A stretch of 64,000 bases of DNA from Gnetum montanum (GCA_015680685.1 MNCI01008852.1:744749-808748), one strand, 5' to 3'; shown: positions 35,410 through 47,670, numbered from the stretch's first letter. Numbers and translations: made by a program. Notes: a model not told the origin generated them from the letters alone.

Positions 35410-36276
35410 TGATGGGACATGATATCGCATGGGCCGCGATATCGTGTAAGCGCTATTAGATCCGTCGCGATATCGCATCCCCCATGATATTGGGTACGCG
35501 ATATCACGTATTCCCCTATCGCAGTGCATCATCAAATCTATAAATAAGAGGCAACTCTCCATTGTTTCTCATTCTAGGTCTAGACCATAGAGAAACTCTG
35601 GTAGTTTTACCTCTCCAGAGATAGAATAATTTCCATGTGCCCACAGTAGGAGCTCCAAAGTGAACGGATCTTTATTCGAGAAAATATTGTACCTGAACAC
35701 ATGTTTGTGTACGGAAATAAAGACGAACTTCTTGGATAAACCTTGTAGTGCATGGACTAAGATAAATAGGCTAAATATGATTTTATTTATTGTTATTTAT
35801 TGCTTATCATTTAAATGCTTTCTTAGTTCATTAATTCTCTCTCAACCCTTCTCTCCTAGTTAAGTGCATTTAGTACGACCGCTTCGAGCACGTGCATTAT
35901 GCTTGGTGATCCCAGCAACGACTAACATTTGGTAACCAAGGTTGCTTCGGTTAAAGGTGTGAATGGTAAGTGGGAATGGATACTAATGCTAGGTTAATTA
36001 AGGCTTAGTTAGTTAGTTAAAGTTAGTTAATTAGTCTCTTCACCCTTCACCTCGTCAGCATAGGAGATAAAATATAAAAGACATAAAAATCATATACCTC
36101 AGACTTACTTAACCATACAACCGTGACAAATATAAGTAAGTTTGGGAAGACAACGAATGATTAACCTTAAGTGTTCCATAAGGCATGTAGGCACTTAGTC
36201 TGCGGAGTTTGACCGGATCGTGTGCGCTACGCTCGTATTTGTATGGTTGAGTGTAGTGGTACCTCACCACTCATCA
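35410..36276 (+). repeat. 5' LTR of G3
   Basis: An 867-bp LTR, TGATGGG...CTCATCA. U3 (35418-35520) is an array of GATATC-centred palindromic units such as CGATATCGC. TATAAATAAGAGG is at 35539-35551. The block ACGGAAATAAAGACGAAC (35717) contains the polyadenylation signal. U5 carries GCTTGGTGATCCCAGCAACG at 35901. Confidence 0.92.
35539..35546 (+). promoter_or_regulatory. TATA box in the G3 5' LTR
   Basis: TATAAATA, immediately downstream of the GATATC palindrome array. It is conserved in the 3' LTR and in G4. Confidence 0.65.
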
Positions 36277-36277
36277 T

Positions 36278-36296
36278 TGGCGCCATTGTCGGGGAC
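36278..36296 (+). promoter_or_regulatory. Primer-binding site of G3 (Asp tRNA)
   Basis: TGGCGCCATTGTCGGGGAC, the best-preserved copy in the window. It differs from the complement of plant tRNA-Asp at only two positions within the first 17 bases. Confidence 0.9.
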
Positions 36297-36424
36297 TAAG
36301 TGTTTGTGTGCTAAGTAGAACATAGGAGATCACTCACATCATTGGGAGCTTAAACGAACCCTTAGGGTTAATTAAACAAGAAAAAATTATATAACGGTTA
36401 ATTAGCACACCGAATTAAACTAAG

Positions 36425-38990
36425 ATGTCTTCTTCTTATAAGAGCACTTCACCACCTAGGGATCATACAAGAAACAGTCGGCAGTCTAAAACACATAACC
36501 AAAATCCACTAGTTCCTCAATAGTATCAGGTGGTATATACTCATCCTGATGAGTATATATTCGATTTTACTTTTATCCTCCATTAGGATGAACAACTGTA
36601 TTCGAGAGATTTGCAAGGTAACATAGTGTTACCTCTAGATCAGGCAGTCCTTGACATGCTTCTCCATGCTCTTGCACAGATAGGCATGACACAGCTCTAT
36701 GCTGAATATGTTGTAGGTGATTTTGACACAAGGGATTATCATCCCATAAAAGCACAACATCTAAGGGACTAGAGGCAAGAGAGCCACCATACATTGTTGA
36801 AGGGCAAAGGGGTCTCACACATCCTAAGTGAAATTGGAGATGGTGAACCACTTATAACGGGTTCTCCATCAAATGATGTTCCTCCTTCTAATAATAGTGA
36901 GGAGGTGGGGTATCAAAACCTACACTCCATGATACACAACCTTGGTTCTGACCCCCATGAACGTCAACTATTCACTGAGGGAATGAAAACACATGACAAG
37001 GATAGGCATTCAGATCATCATCATGATCAGGGCCAAATCCATAAAAGAGAAGGTAAGAAACATCGTCATGGCGATGGTTCTCCTTCTTCTTCCCCTTCAC
37101 CACATCATTCACCCTCTCCTCCCACATCAAGGCACAGTCATAAAGAACATAATGATTAGGATAAGGGTAAGCGAGATAAGAGACCTCGACGAGAGAGTCG
37201 AGGGAGAGGACAAGGGTAGTCTAGAGAGTCTAGGCATGAAAGAAGGAAAAGTAGGGAACAATGTAGACATCATAGACATCATGAAAGAGATGATCATGAT
37301 GAACCCCTACTTGCAACCTGGAGTATGCTAGATATAACGGAGGTAGTTAGAATACCAACAAGGCATCAAAAAGATAGCCAGATCAAGCGCTTAGACATGA
37401 ATAATATCCCATGCTTTGAGGGGGGATACACTGCTGATATGAAGAATCATTTACAAGAATTCCATGATGCCTATGCCTTGTTGAACATTGAAAATGAGTG
37501 GCAGAAATTAAAGTTGTTTCCTAGGACACTCATAAAGGAAGCAAAAAGTTGGTACTGGTCCTTAGAGCCAGAAACCATTAGGAGATGGAGTACGATGCTA
37601 GAATTGTTCAACGATAAATACCAAATGTACTCCAGAGTGTCTAATTTATGTAAAAAGATCCAAGGATGGAAGCAAGGTAATCACAAACCCTTGGATGCTA
37701 CCATGGGCCAATATTATGCATTGCTACATCGTTGCCCGGGCTATGGTAATGCACAACATGATCAACTTCGCCACCTCGTAGATGGGCTAAGACATGAAAC
37801 CAGGAGAACCCTTGGGACTTATGCCCAAGGGAGATTATTTGAGATTAGGTCCCATGAAGTTCATAGATTGTTGGAGCAAGTAGCAAAAGAAGAAGAGGAG
37901 CTACGAAAAAGAGAAAGAGTGGAAAAATATAACCGTGATCCTTCCCTCTGGAAGAGGGAAGTGAGATTCTATGATGAAGAGGATGAGTCACCACTCAAAG
38001 AGTTGGTGAATAGAAAAACCTTGCCGCTTTAGAAGTTAACAATGGAGGTGGTGGCTAAGGTAGATTAGAGACAGGACTCCTTAGACAATAGACTTGAACT
38101 TGTCCTAAAAATCATAGAGAAGTCTAAGAAGGAATGAAGTAGTGACAAGGACAAGAAAAAGTGGAGAGATTTAGGCCATGCACGTGACAAGGGTAAGGGA
38201 AAAATGAATATCACCGATGAGGTTGTGGATTTAGATACAAACAGGTGGATGTGAGATTTTCCAATATGACCGTCCTAAGGGATGTTGCCAAATAATCTCA
38301 CATCTACAAGAGTCTGGGGTGTATGCTCTCAACCTGAGACTTAATAGACGACAGACACCCCAAAGGTTACCTTATCCCCAAGGTAACCCGAGACAATTTC
38401 ACCAACTGTTAACGTACTATCCAAGTGGAACTCCGCCACAACCTATCGGGCAACACTAGTAGTGGAAACACCCATAGTCATGGGGGATGCCACCGCCAAG
38501 GCAACAATACCCTTATCGACAACTCGATCCTTATGACTATTACGTGTAGTTGTCGGTTTCTCCAAGTGAATCCATGGGTCACACAATCCCACAACATCAC
38601 TACCAAGTTCGAGAGTATTTTAAAAGGACTCCTTCTCCTCTAGGAGATGCTTCACATCAATACCATCCTCCAAATCCATTCGCCACTCTTTCGCCGGTAG
38701 TTCCACTACCTCCCACTCCAACAATGCAAGGAGAACTCCCCACTCAACCATAGCAATGTAACGCTACAAGCACCGTAAACATTCAACCCACTGTTGGTTT
38801 TAATAACCGTAAGAAGAGAAGACCTTTCTTCAAAACCAAAAGCCTAGATAAGCTCTCACAACCACAAACGGTTGAGTCAGTGCATGCACCTCCAACATAC
38901 AAGGCTTCAGAGCTCCCTTCAAATCAAAAATAGAGCTCAACGCATATGGTTATGTTAACACATACCATAACTAACTAGATCAAGGTAGGC
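36425..38990 (+). pseudogene. gag: G3 gag (near full length, several stops)
   Basis: One frame runs from ATG 36425 (MSSSYKSTSPP) through 38032 with only a few in-frame stops. The N-terminal part has VVYTHPDEYIFDFTFIL. A His/Asp-rich and Pro/Ser linker follows (36990-37140). The gag domain is open at 37325-38032: IKRLDMNNIPCFEGGY, WQKLKLFPRTLIKEAKSWYW, RWSTMLELFNDKYQMYS, LRHLVDGLRHETRRTLGTYA and LLEQVAKEEEELRKRERVEKY. A zinc knuckle near 38245-38300 reads CEIFQYDRPKGCC. A Pro/Gln-rich tail follows with GNPRQFHQ-like sequence. The best gag in the window after G4. Confidence 0.9.
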
Positions 38991-39572
38991 CACCTTACCA
39001 AGAAATTATCTGATCCTAGAAGTCCCTTAATCTACCTCCAAGTTTCCGGGAGCGAGCCACATAAGGCTCTTCTTAACTTAGGTTCCAAAGTCAACTTAAT
39101 TTCATGAGTAATGTATCAAGCTTGGAACCTGCCCCAACTCAAGAAGAACAATATTCAACTAGAGCTGGCTAACCAGTCCATCACCATTCCCTTGGCATTG
39201 GTGGAGGACATCATTACCACTATGTGTGGTTGGTCATACCTAGCTGATTTCCTGGTGATAGAAGTCAACAGCAACAAAGGGGACTTCCCACTTATAATGG
39301 GAAGGGCATGGCTAAGCACAATAGATGCATGCCTAGGAATTTGCGATCTTTCCTTGGAAATATCTAAGGTAAAAATTTATGGAAAGATCGAGAAGAAGAA
39401 AGTTCTTTGCATCACATACAGTGAATCAGAGGGTAATGACATGGAGAAATGCTCAGCAGCTCCTACATGCAACTGGTGTGCAGCAGAGGATAACATTCAA
39501 AGGTGCCTATGTGTAGCAACCATACAACAAGTGGACATCCCATGGTTGACAGCTAAACGGAAGAGAAACTGA
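38991..39572 (+). pseudogene. G3 aspartic protease (catalytic Asp lost)
   Basis: Active-site region at about 39040-39110: SEPHKALLNLGSKVNLIS, where G4 has LLDSG. The catalytic Asp is Asn. The rest is open from 39111: LANQSITIPLALVEDIITT, WSYLADFLVIEVN, GDFPLIMGRAWLSTIDACLG and DLSLEIS. A Cys-containing tail (CSAAPTCNWCAAEDN) follows. The reading frame ends at 39572, with no RT beyond it. Confidence 0.85.
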
Positions 39573-39809
39573 CCAACATGCATGGAACGAACTGGGGGAA
39601 CAACTCATGCCTATAACGAAAGCATAGATACATTTGAATATGAGAGTCGTTGACTTCTACCCCTTAATCTCAGAAAATCAATCGGGAGAAGTTGGACACT
39701 TCTAAGAAATTCAAACAGGCACTCATTATTTCGGATCTCTCCCTTTCCATTTAGTCATGGGGAAGATGGCCACCTATGCTAATCATTTGGGGCCCTCAGT
39801 TCTTTTTAG

Positions 39810-39896
39810 TTTTTGTTTTACACATTTTTGTTTTGCACATTTTTTTTTACACATTTTTGTTTTACATATTTTTGTTTTACAGTTTTTGTTTTACAA
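39810..39896 (+). repeat. 15-bp T-rich tandem repeat in G3
   Basis: Six imperfect copies of TTTTTGTTTTACACA. At the same place G4 has only about two copies (52240-52290), so the array expanded in G3. Confidence 0.75.
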
Positions 39897-40062
39897 ATTT
39901 CTTTAACTTTTCTTGTTTTTGTTTTACAACATCGTTATACTTTTTCATTTTTTATGTGTGCATGCGTGTGTTATCCACCTTGTAAGTTTGTCATTCAATA
40001 AGTGTTCTTCATGATGGTATGAACTGTTTTTATATTGATTGCTAATGTTTGGTTTTTACCTT

Positions 40063-40536
40063 NNNNNNNNNNNNNNNNNNNNNNNNNNNNNNNNNNNNNN
40101 NNNNNNNNNNNNNNNNNNNNNNNNNNNNNNNNNNNNNNNNNNNNNNNNNNNNNNNNNNNNNNNNNNNNNNNNNNNNNNNNNNNNNNNNNNNNNNNNNNNN
40201 NNNNNNNNNNNNNNNNNNNNNNNNNNNNNNNNNNNNNNNNNNNNNNNNNNNNNNNNNNNNNNNNNNNNNNNNNNNNNNNNNNNNNNNNNNNNNNNNNNNN
40301 NNNNNNNNNNNNNNNNNNNNNNNNNNNNNNNNNNNNNNNNNNNNNNNNNNNNNNNNNNNNNNNNNNNNNNNNNNNNNNNNNNNNNNNNNNNNNNNNNNNN
40401 NNNNNNNNNNNNNNNNNNNNNNNNNNNNNNNNNNNNNNNNNNNNNNNNNNNNNNNNNNNNNNNNNNNNNNNNNNNNNNNNNNNNNNNNNNNNNNNNNNNN
40501 NNNNNNNNNNNNNNNNNNNNNNNNNNNNNNNNNNNN
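40063..40536. other. Assembly gap (474 N)
   Basis: Undetermined bases within the G3 3' region. By alignment to G4 (about 52419 to 53188) the missing sequence should be near 770 bp and should include the conserved stem-loop. Confidence 0.95.
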
Positions 40537-41425
40537 GTATATATTTTGGTTGACGCATTGTTTTCTTTTTGGTAAATTCTTGTGGTTTAGACTTTAACTC
40601 TTATTCCACGTAACATTTCCAGAGCCTATGGACTCTTTGAATGTGGGTTTGTTAGGGCATGAAGGGCATGAGCCTACTTTGGGGAGGACCCACTGACATT
40701 CCTATTTGGTGCACCAGTTAAATTCTTTTCCCTAACATTTTTGCAATCCATTTTATTTTGTTCATTTCCATCTTGACATACATTTCATCGATGTTATAAT
40801 TGTCACTTTTTCTTCATCTTTCTTGTTCTTTTTCTTTCTCCATTTTATCGTTACCGGAGGTTCGCTCTTAGTCATGGAGGTCCAAACCCAATTTTTTTTG
40901 ATTTTTCTCCTAACCCCTACACCTTCAGTAGTTGCCATGAATATATCTCCAGACCCATATCAGCCATACCACAACTTAGCCAATGGACCTTTCACCAAAG
41001 CAAGGTATCAATTGCATTAAAATTCATTTACCCTTGCTAATATCAATATTGTGTTATTTGTGTAGATGCAATCATGCAACAACAGATTGGATCTGGAGAG
41101 AACACTTGGAATGGAACAGTGTTGAAGTAGCTATACAAGGAGCAAGATCGATGTTGCACTTATGGATAGACAACAAAAGGTGCAATCTTGGCATTGGCAG
41201 CAACAAAACTTCTTTCTCTCTCTCTTTCTCAGCTACCAAATAAGGCATGATGTCAAATGTATAAGGTGTTCACTCTTGTTGTCATGAACACTAGTTTTGT
41301 CTTGTCTTGTAATGATGATTCGTTCACATGTCATCCCATTAGTCCCATTTTGAGTCAATAATCCCATACCATCCCAATATGTTGTAAGGAACTCGAGGAT
41401 GAGTTTTTATTTAGTCATGGGGGTA

Positions 41426-42282
41426 TGATGGGATGTGATATCACATGGGCCGTGATATTGCGTCCTTCGTGATATCGCATCCCTCGCGATATCACGTCTT
41501 CCCTTTCCATATCGCATATGCGATATCGCAGTGTGTCATCAAATTTATAAATAAGAGGTGACTCTCCCTTGTTTCTTATTCTAGGCCTAGACCATAGTGA
41601 AACTTTGGTAGTTTTACCTCTCCAGAGATAGAATAATTTCCATGTGCCCATAGTAGGAGCTCCAAAGTGAACGGATCTTTATTCGAGCAAATACTGTACC
41701 TGAACACAGGTTTGTGTACGGAAATAAAGATGAACTTCTTGGATAAACCTTGCAGTGCATGGACTAAGCTAAATAGGCTAAATAGGAATTTATTTACTGT
41801 TATTTATTTTTATCATTTAAATGCTTTCTTAGTTCATTAAATCTCTCTCAACCCTTCTCTCCTAGTTAAGTGCATTCAGTATGACCACTTCAAGCACGTG
41901 CGTTACACTTGGTGATCCCAGCAACGACTAGCGTTTCGTAACCAAGGTTGCATCGATTCAGGGTATGAACGGTAAGTGGGAACAGATACTAATGCTAGAT
42001 TAATTAAGGCTTAATTAGTTAGTTAAAGTTAGTTAATTAGTCTCTTCACCCTTCACCTCGTTAGCATAGGAGATAAAATAGGAAAGACATAAAAATCATA
42101 TACCTTAGACTTACTTAACCATACAACTGTGACAAATACAAGTAAGTCTAGGAAGACAACAAATGATTAACCTTAAGTGTTCCATAAGGCGTGTAGGCAC
42201 TTAGTCTATGGAGTTTGACCAGATCACGCGTGCTACGCTTGTATTCATATGGTTGAGTGTAGGGGTACCTTGCCACTCATCA
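41426..42282 (+). repeat. 3' LTR of G3
   Basis: 857 bp. Outside U3 it is very close to the 5' LTR (CTCTCCAGAGATAGAATAATTTCCATGTGCCCA is shared apart from rare changes). U3 has a different order of GATATC units and an 18-bp perfect palindrome at 41509-41526. Followed by gtagt. Confidence 0.92.
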
Positions 42283-42287
42283 GTAGT

Positions 42288-42637
42288 ATAGTGCACAATG
42301 CATATTCCTTTTGCAGAATGGTGATCATAGGTTTACATTCTTTTAAACATAGTGAATTTAATTAATTCTAAAGAAAAAGAAGTTTTAACTAATTTTTAAC
42401 TTCAAATGTTTCCTCTTGCTTTTCCACATCTTATATATAGAATTTTGTGTCTCCACAAATTGCATAAATTTTCTAGACACATTCAATGTGATCAACATTT
42501 GAACCATCTTGGTTTCATAATTCACCATGAAAATTTTAGTAAGATTAAGACTTTTTGCATTTGAATCTTAGGTAATGGAGCATATGGTTTTATTGATTTT
42601 TGGGATTATAGTTACTCATCATCTTGCTTTGATACCA
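42288..42637 (-). other. C2 leader and 5' gag fragment, with primer-binding site
   Basis: The continuation of C2 beyond G3. The last 12 bases (42626-42637) read TGGTATCAAAGC on the minus strand, an initiator-Met primer site with one mismatch, directly touching the 5' LTR. The remainder is gag or leader sequence too degraded to read. Confidence 0.75.
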
Positions 42638-42959
42638 TGTAAAGTTTATAAGATCAATGATGAGTAATTCAATAGCTAGATATTAGGAGAGAGTGGAAGA
42701 ACAAGAACACACATTCAAATCATCTTTTCATCAACATATAAGATATGTGAAATTTTGTGTCAAAAGAGAAACCAGTCATAACTATACATAATAGTTACAA
42801 TAGAATGTTAATAAAAATATTAACAAACATTAATAAAGAAGAAAAACAATAAGAGATTATAATAGTGGAAATGCTATGTTTATGGTATACATGGTGATAA
42901 GTAATATAATATATAAAAAACATAATAATGACTTTGTACAAGAAGTGATCTCTTTAATA
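42638..42959 (-). repeat. 5' LTR of copia element C2
   Basis: About 322 bp, matching 29917-30240. The outer end has decayed to CTTTAATA. Followed by atcaa, a 4-of-5 match to the left flank atcca. Confidence 0.85.
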
Positions 42960-42964
42960 ATCAA

Positions 42965-45900
42965 TTGATATGTTTTCTTGCTTATAAGTACATTTATTAG
43001 TAGGAAAATCTTTTTAAAATTTTTTTAAAAAAATCTTGACTATGGAATGAAGTTCAAGAAATTGAAATTAAGATAAGCTAATTTGTTTTTTTCTTATGAG
43101 TGTTGAGAATAATGATGGATTAAGAAAATAGTATCTACTAGTGAACTTTGAATTTCATTGAAGAATCTTAAAATAATATTTGAATATATTATCCTTTATC
43201 TTCTTTAACTTCTTTGATGAAAATAGCATTGAACTAGATATGACATCATTATTAAGTTTGATTACTGCAATGTCCTTGAAAGAATTTGACATCACTCTCT
43301 TTGAAAGCTTCTTATCATCCATAGATAGTAGTCTATTGTCAAGATGCGACATCAATAACTACGATGGAGATGATAGTGGTGGATTTCTATTTATGGTATC
43401 CATTCCTTTTGTTATGGTTTTAGTTAATTTTTTTGAAAGCTCTTTTCTGTTTGTTACTAAGCATACACATACATTAGATAGATATGACTTAGTTTTACTA
43501 TATTTCAGGACTAAATTGATGTAATTATATTTAATTTTAAGTTATCTAACTTTTAAAATTGATTTTATTGTAGATTTCAAAGTTATTGTTATTTTTGGTC
43601 ATAAATGTTGAAAAATCATTTACATAGAGCATTGGTATGCAAAAGAATAATCGAGTATAATTTTAAGAAAAGTTCATACTTCATCTAATTGATCCCCTAA
43701 TAGAACTTTCACTATCATCCTTTCAAAGTTACACTATAATTAAATTCATAGAAGAATCAATTAAAATTACAAGTCTTGGAATAATACAAGTAGAATGTAA
43801 TCCTTTCAATTGTTATTTCATTTTTGAAATTGTAGTTCTTTTTTTTTAAAATAACTTTTTTTGTGCTTCCTTGATTGTCATGAACTACTCATTACAGTGA
43901 TCAAGATATTTTAATTTTAGTGTTTCATTTATTTCTATTTGTCAACATTTTGTGCTACTACATTGTACATAGTGTACCTTTTTCTTTGATTTTGACCACG
44001 ATTTCTTAACAACCCCCTTCACTTAGATTTTTTCATAACATTGTGTAGCTTCATTCTCACTCTAGAGATGGGAAAATTGATTAAGTAAATTCTATAGCTA
44101 AAGTATTTAAATATTATTATTTTGATACAAATTCATAAGCCTTTCTTTGGTCTTGAAGACTGCTTCCTACAACCTATCTTCAAAGTATCTCCAAATATTC
44201 AGTTTATTGGGTAATAATATCTTGATATGGACAACAAATAGTAAGTTTTTGGATTCTATCAAGAAAATGAAACATCTAATTATACATGGACAAGTGTTCA
44301 CAAATCTTTTCTTATTCTCCCATCTGTGCTCTTATTTTCAACATCATTTATGTTTTGAGTATCATCCTCCTTGGACTAAAAAATGTAAAAAATAGGACCA
44401 TCAATGCATAGTAAGTATAAAAGTTAGAACTATTATGATTAAATTATAACCTTATTATACAACTATGCTTATATCATGATCATCAAGTTCATTGTCTTAT
44501 GAAGCCCACCTGTATGAATAATGTTTAGTTTATTTGATGAAGAGTGATAACATATAAAAACTGTTCTTCATGAGCTCCATGGGCATGGATGTTATTGGAA
44601 TGATTTATCCACTTCTAGTTGTAATGTTTGACTATGACACATGGAATAACCTTTTTAAATAGTTTTTCTTAAGTTATTTTGGCTTCCAATGGTAACTTTC
44701 ATTGGCATGCAAGTTACTGATGAAGTGTTATTAAACAATTTCATTATTTTCCAAAGCATGCATAAAGACGCCATGTAGAGTGAGGTACTATAATAAGCAT
44801 GATTGTGGATGTTAAAGGAATGATTTATTTTAAAATTTATATGATGAATGACTAAAGAACATGTAAAAATTTTTAAAATACTTCTTGTTTTGGGTTTTTA
44901 GCTCTCATTGTTACCAAGACAAGTAAGTTATAGAGAAGAAGTTATTGAATATTTTCAGTGTTTGCCAAAGCATGTGTAGAGAGATTTGTTCAATGTAAGG
45001 TATTGCAACATACATGACTATGGTGGTTCTAGATCTTTAAATCTAGAGAATAATAAGTGAGTTTGAATGTGATGAATATTAATATTAAGGAAATTAATGG
45101 TAAAAGAAAGATTTATTTATTGATTATAGAAAATACAATTAAAAATGAATGTATTAACTATGCATATAAATATGGAGGATTACCCTATAGTTATCCTAAT
45201 CCTGTATTTCAATGGTGATATCATCCTAAAATTTGGTAATTGAAATAATTTGATTTTATTTTGTAACCAAGCTATTAACATTAACATTGTCACTGCCATG
45301 TGGATGACTTTGTCTTGTGAAATTTTGCTTTCATAGTAGCTTGTGTAGCTTGAATTGATGGATGGATATCAATCCCAAATTTGTTATTACCACAATCAAT
45401 AGACCATGGCAGTAATATATGTTATTTCCTCCATAATTAAGTCTTCATCCATCATCATTGATTGAACAATCTATCTCTAGTATTTAGATGATTTTGTAGA
45501 GTTGTAGAGACCCTACATAGATACATTAGATGATGGAATGATAGATGAAGTAGACTTTAGTTTAATTTCCTTCTCCTCTTGCCTATTGAGCACTATATAT
45601 ATAATAATAATGAAGATGTACATATCATCCTTTGCATCATGATATGTTAATAACTTTTGAATACTATGACCAAATTCCAATTCCTAAAAGTAATCCTTCA
45701 TGAATTCTTCAAATGATTTTAGCATTTGCATGTTCATATATATGATAATTCTTGAAGTTGACATTTGGACTGGTAGAAGGTGGTCAAAGAATATTTTATA
45801 TACTAGATCTTTATTACTATCATTGAAATTTTCCATAACAAGGAGAAAGAATATTAAATATATTGTGAATGATTTTATCTCTTCTTCAAATCTATGTAGG

Positions 45901-47670
45901 GTGATGTGGATGAACATAGAATTTTGCACAAAATATATGTGCTTTTTTGGAATGTATGTTTTTTGTTTGAGTGCTTCCTTGTAGTTTTTTTGTCTCATGT
46001 GTTAATGTAACATTGATTGTAGTTCCGTAGTGAGCACCTATGTCTTCTTTATGTAGGAGACATTATTGAGTGGATCTACAAATAAGAAATCATCAATATT
46101 GTAACTACAATAAGTGATGCATTTGCATCATTAACATATGTTAATGTTACCAATATGATGAAATAAAAATATATACTATACATTCATTAAAAAAAATTTT
46201 GAAAAAAGGATTTTTGTTAAATGTTAAAAGGATTTATCTCATGTCATTTATAAATATTATTCTTGCAACTGAAAATTTGTCTCATTATCATCAACTTCTT
46301 TGAAGAAGGTTAGCATTGCCATCCTTAGTAGTTATTTTTTTAGGTAAAAATATACCTTCATTATAATGGTTATGAGGTCAAATATTTTTCTTTATTTAGG
46401 ATCTTTTCCTTTAAATATTTTAAAGTAGATTAACCCCTCCTGTATTCCTCTATATATGTATTCAACATCTTCATTCCTCATTCCCTGTAGGGATCTAAAC
46501 ATGTTTGTTGTAAGATTCTTCAGGGTGTTACCCTTGAAGTTATCCTCTAATGGGATTGATGGATAATAAGGAAAAGTACCTTGCTCATACATGTCAAATA
46601 GTTGATTCCAATCACTCTATTGTTGCTTGTCCATATATTGCAAAACTTTTCTTTCATGTAGCTACTTCTAGTTCTTCAAGTTGAGAACTACAAACCAATG
46701 TAAGGTTTAGAGATAGTAATATTTAAAGCTTAAATGTTAACAAATGTATACAAAGATTACCTAATGCTAACTTAGTAGAATGTATACTTTAGTGTATTTT
46801 GGATTAGCTTTAGGTTCTTAGATATCCATTTAGTTGATAGTCTTTTGATATCTTATTGCTAGTGATAATTTCCAACATGTTTGAGCTATTCAATATGCAA
46901 TGGAGTGTACTACATTCCTTGTACTTTATTTTTTAGCAATTTAATGTAATCTTATTAATAGGTGTTTTTGATTTTATTATTTTCTTCATTCATATTTTCT
47001 ATTACTTCTTCACACTATTATTGATATTTGTTTGTTGCAAAAGCATCTTGGCTACTTGACTTGAATATTTACCATCAATGATATAAGATCTTATTGTATG
47101 CTTATATAGATTACTTTTCACCTTTGACAAGAAAGATTTTTCAGACTATGTATCATATGATATGTGTATGCATTCATGCATGTGTATCACCATATTTTCA
47201 CACATTGACTTTAGCAGCTTGTTAACATATTCCTTGCTTAATGCATGAATTTAGAATTTATTAGGTACTTGTAAGCATTTTGTAATCTCTATTTTAAAAC
47301 TGTCCTAAAATCTCTTTTAGAAGTGCTTATGCAACTTCTTTGCAACTTGATTCTTTGGATTCGTTATTTTTATCATCTTTGTCACTAGTATTTTTTCTTT
47401 TGGAAAGATTTGAAAGAAGTGATTATTGAGGAATTTTTCTAAGGCTATAAATGAATAGGAAAATTTATCATAATATGAGAAAAAAGCATGTTTCATACAT
47501 TAAATTTTTTTCTCTTATGATTTTTGATGTATAAAATCATGGATGAGGTATTAATTTTTGTTCACTTCATTCTAGTTACCTTCTTTTTGATAAGTTTAAT
47601 AAGTTTAATACTATATTCATTCATGATTCTAGTGACCCTCTTTTAATAAGTTTTACTATCTTCATTAGTT
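42965..47670. other. Unassigned A+T-rich DNA with decayed coding-like pieces
   Basis: About 4.7 kb without LTRs or domains I recognise. Minus-strand open stretches at 46392-46592 (EDVEYIYRGIQEGLIYFKIF) and 45684-45998 (HRFEEEIKSFTIYL, KDLVYKIFFDHLL) have protein-like composition and the same direction. They may be pieces of one dead gene or transposon ORF. The plus-strand stretch at 43180-43524 is hydrophobic and low in complexity; I do not believe it is a gene. Confidence 0.4.

Larger units (their letters stand above)
39573..41425 (+). other. G3 post-protease and 3' non-coding region
   Basis: Begins with remnants of the protease tail. The internal purine tract is at 39751-39768. Six units of a 15-bp repeat (TTTTTGTTTTACACA type) occupy 39810-39896. 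A gap of N covers 40063-40536. After the gap come GGGGAGGACCCACTGACAT (40682), the AGTCATGGAGGTC block (40869) and a short remnant with GATTGGATCTGGAGAGAACA (41083), all shared with G4. It ends with AGTCATGGGGGTA before the 3' LTR. Confidence 0.7.
35410..42282 (+). mobile_element. Gag-protease element G3 (Athila/Tat-like, no pol)
   Basis: 6.87 kb including a 474-bp N gap. LTRs are 35410-36276 and 41426-42282, with a perfect gtagt target duplication, an Asp-tRNA primer site, a long gag, a protease remnant, an internal purine tract and the 3' purine tract. Protease is followed by only about 180 bp before the internal purine tract; RT, RNase H and integrase are missing. It is inserted in the gag region of C2. 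Confidence 0.93.
29917..42959 (-). mobile_element. Ty1/copia retrotransposon C2, split by G3
   Basis: A minus-strand copia element with LTRs 29917-30240 and 42638-42959. An initiator-Met primer site touches the 5' LTR, and the near-matching target duplication is atcca/atcaa. Without G3 it is about 6.2 kb, including a further unassigned insertion in RT. It is a different copia family from C1: the LTRs are shorter (324 bp) and unrelated. Confidence 0.9.

Noticed and set aside
35418-35520. CRISPR-like array of GATATC repeats
   Set aside because: Units are short, irregular and lie in the U3 of a plant retrotransposon LTR; there are no regular spacers and no cas genes.
40035-40597. Open reading frames of 172-187 codons across 39995-40597
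   Set aside because: They consist almost wholly of undetermined bases; the frames are an artefact of the N gap.
43180-43524. Plus-strand open stretch of 114 codons rich in Phe, Leu and Ser
   Set aside because: Low-complexity composition typical of A+T-rich DNA, no motif, overlapped by a minus-strand frame; no support for a gene.
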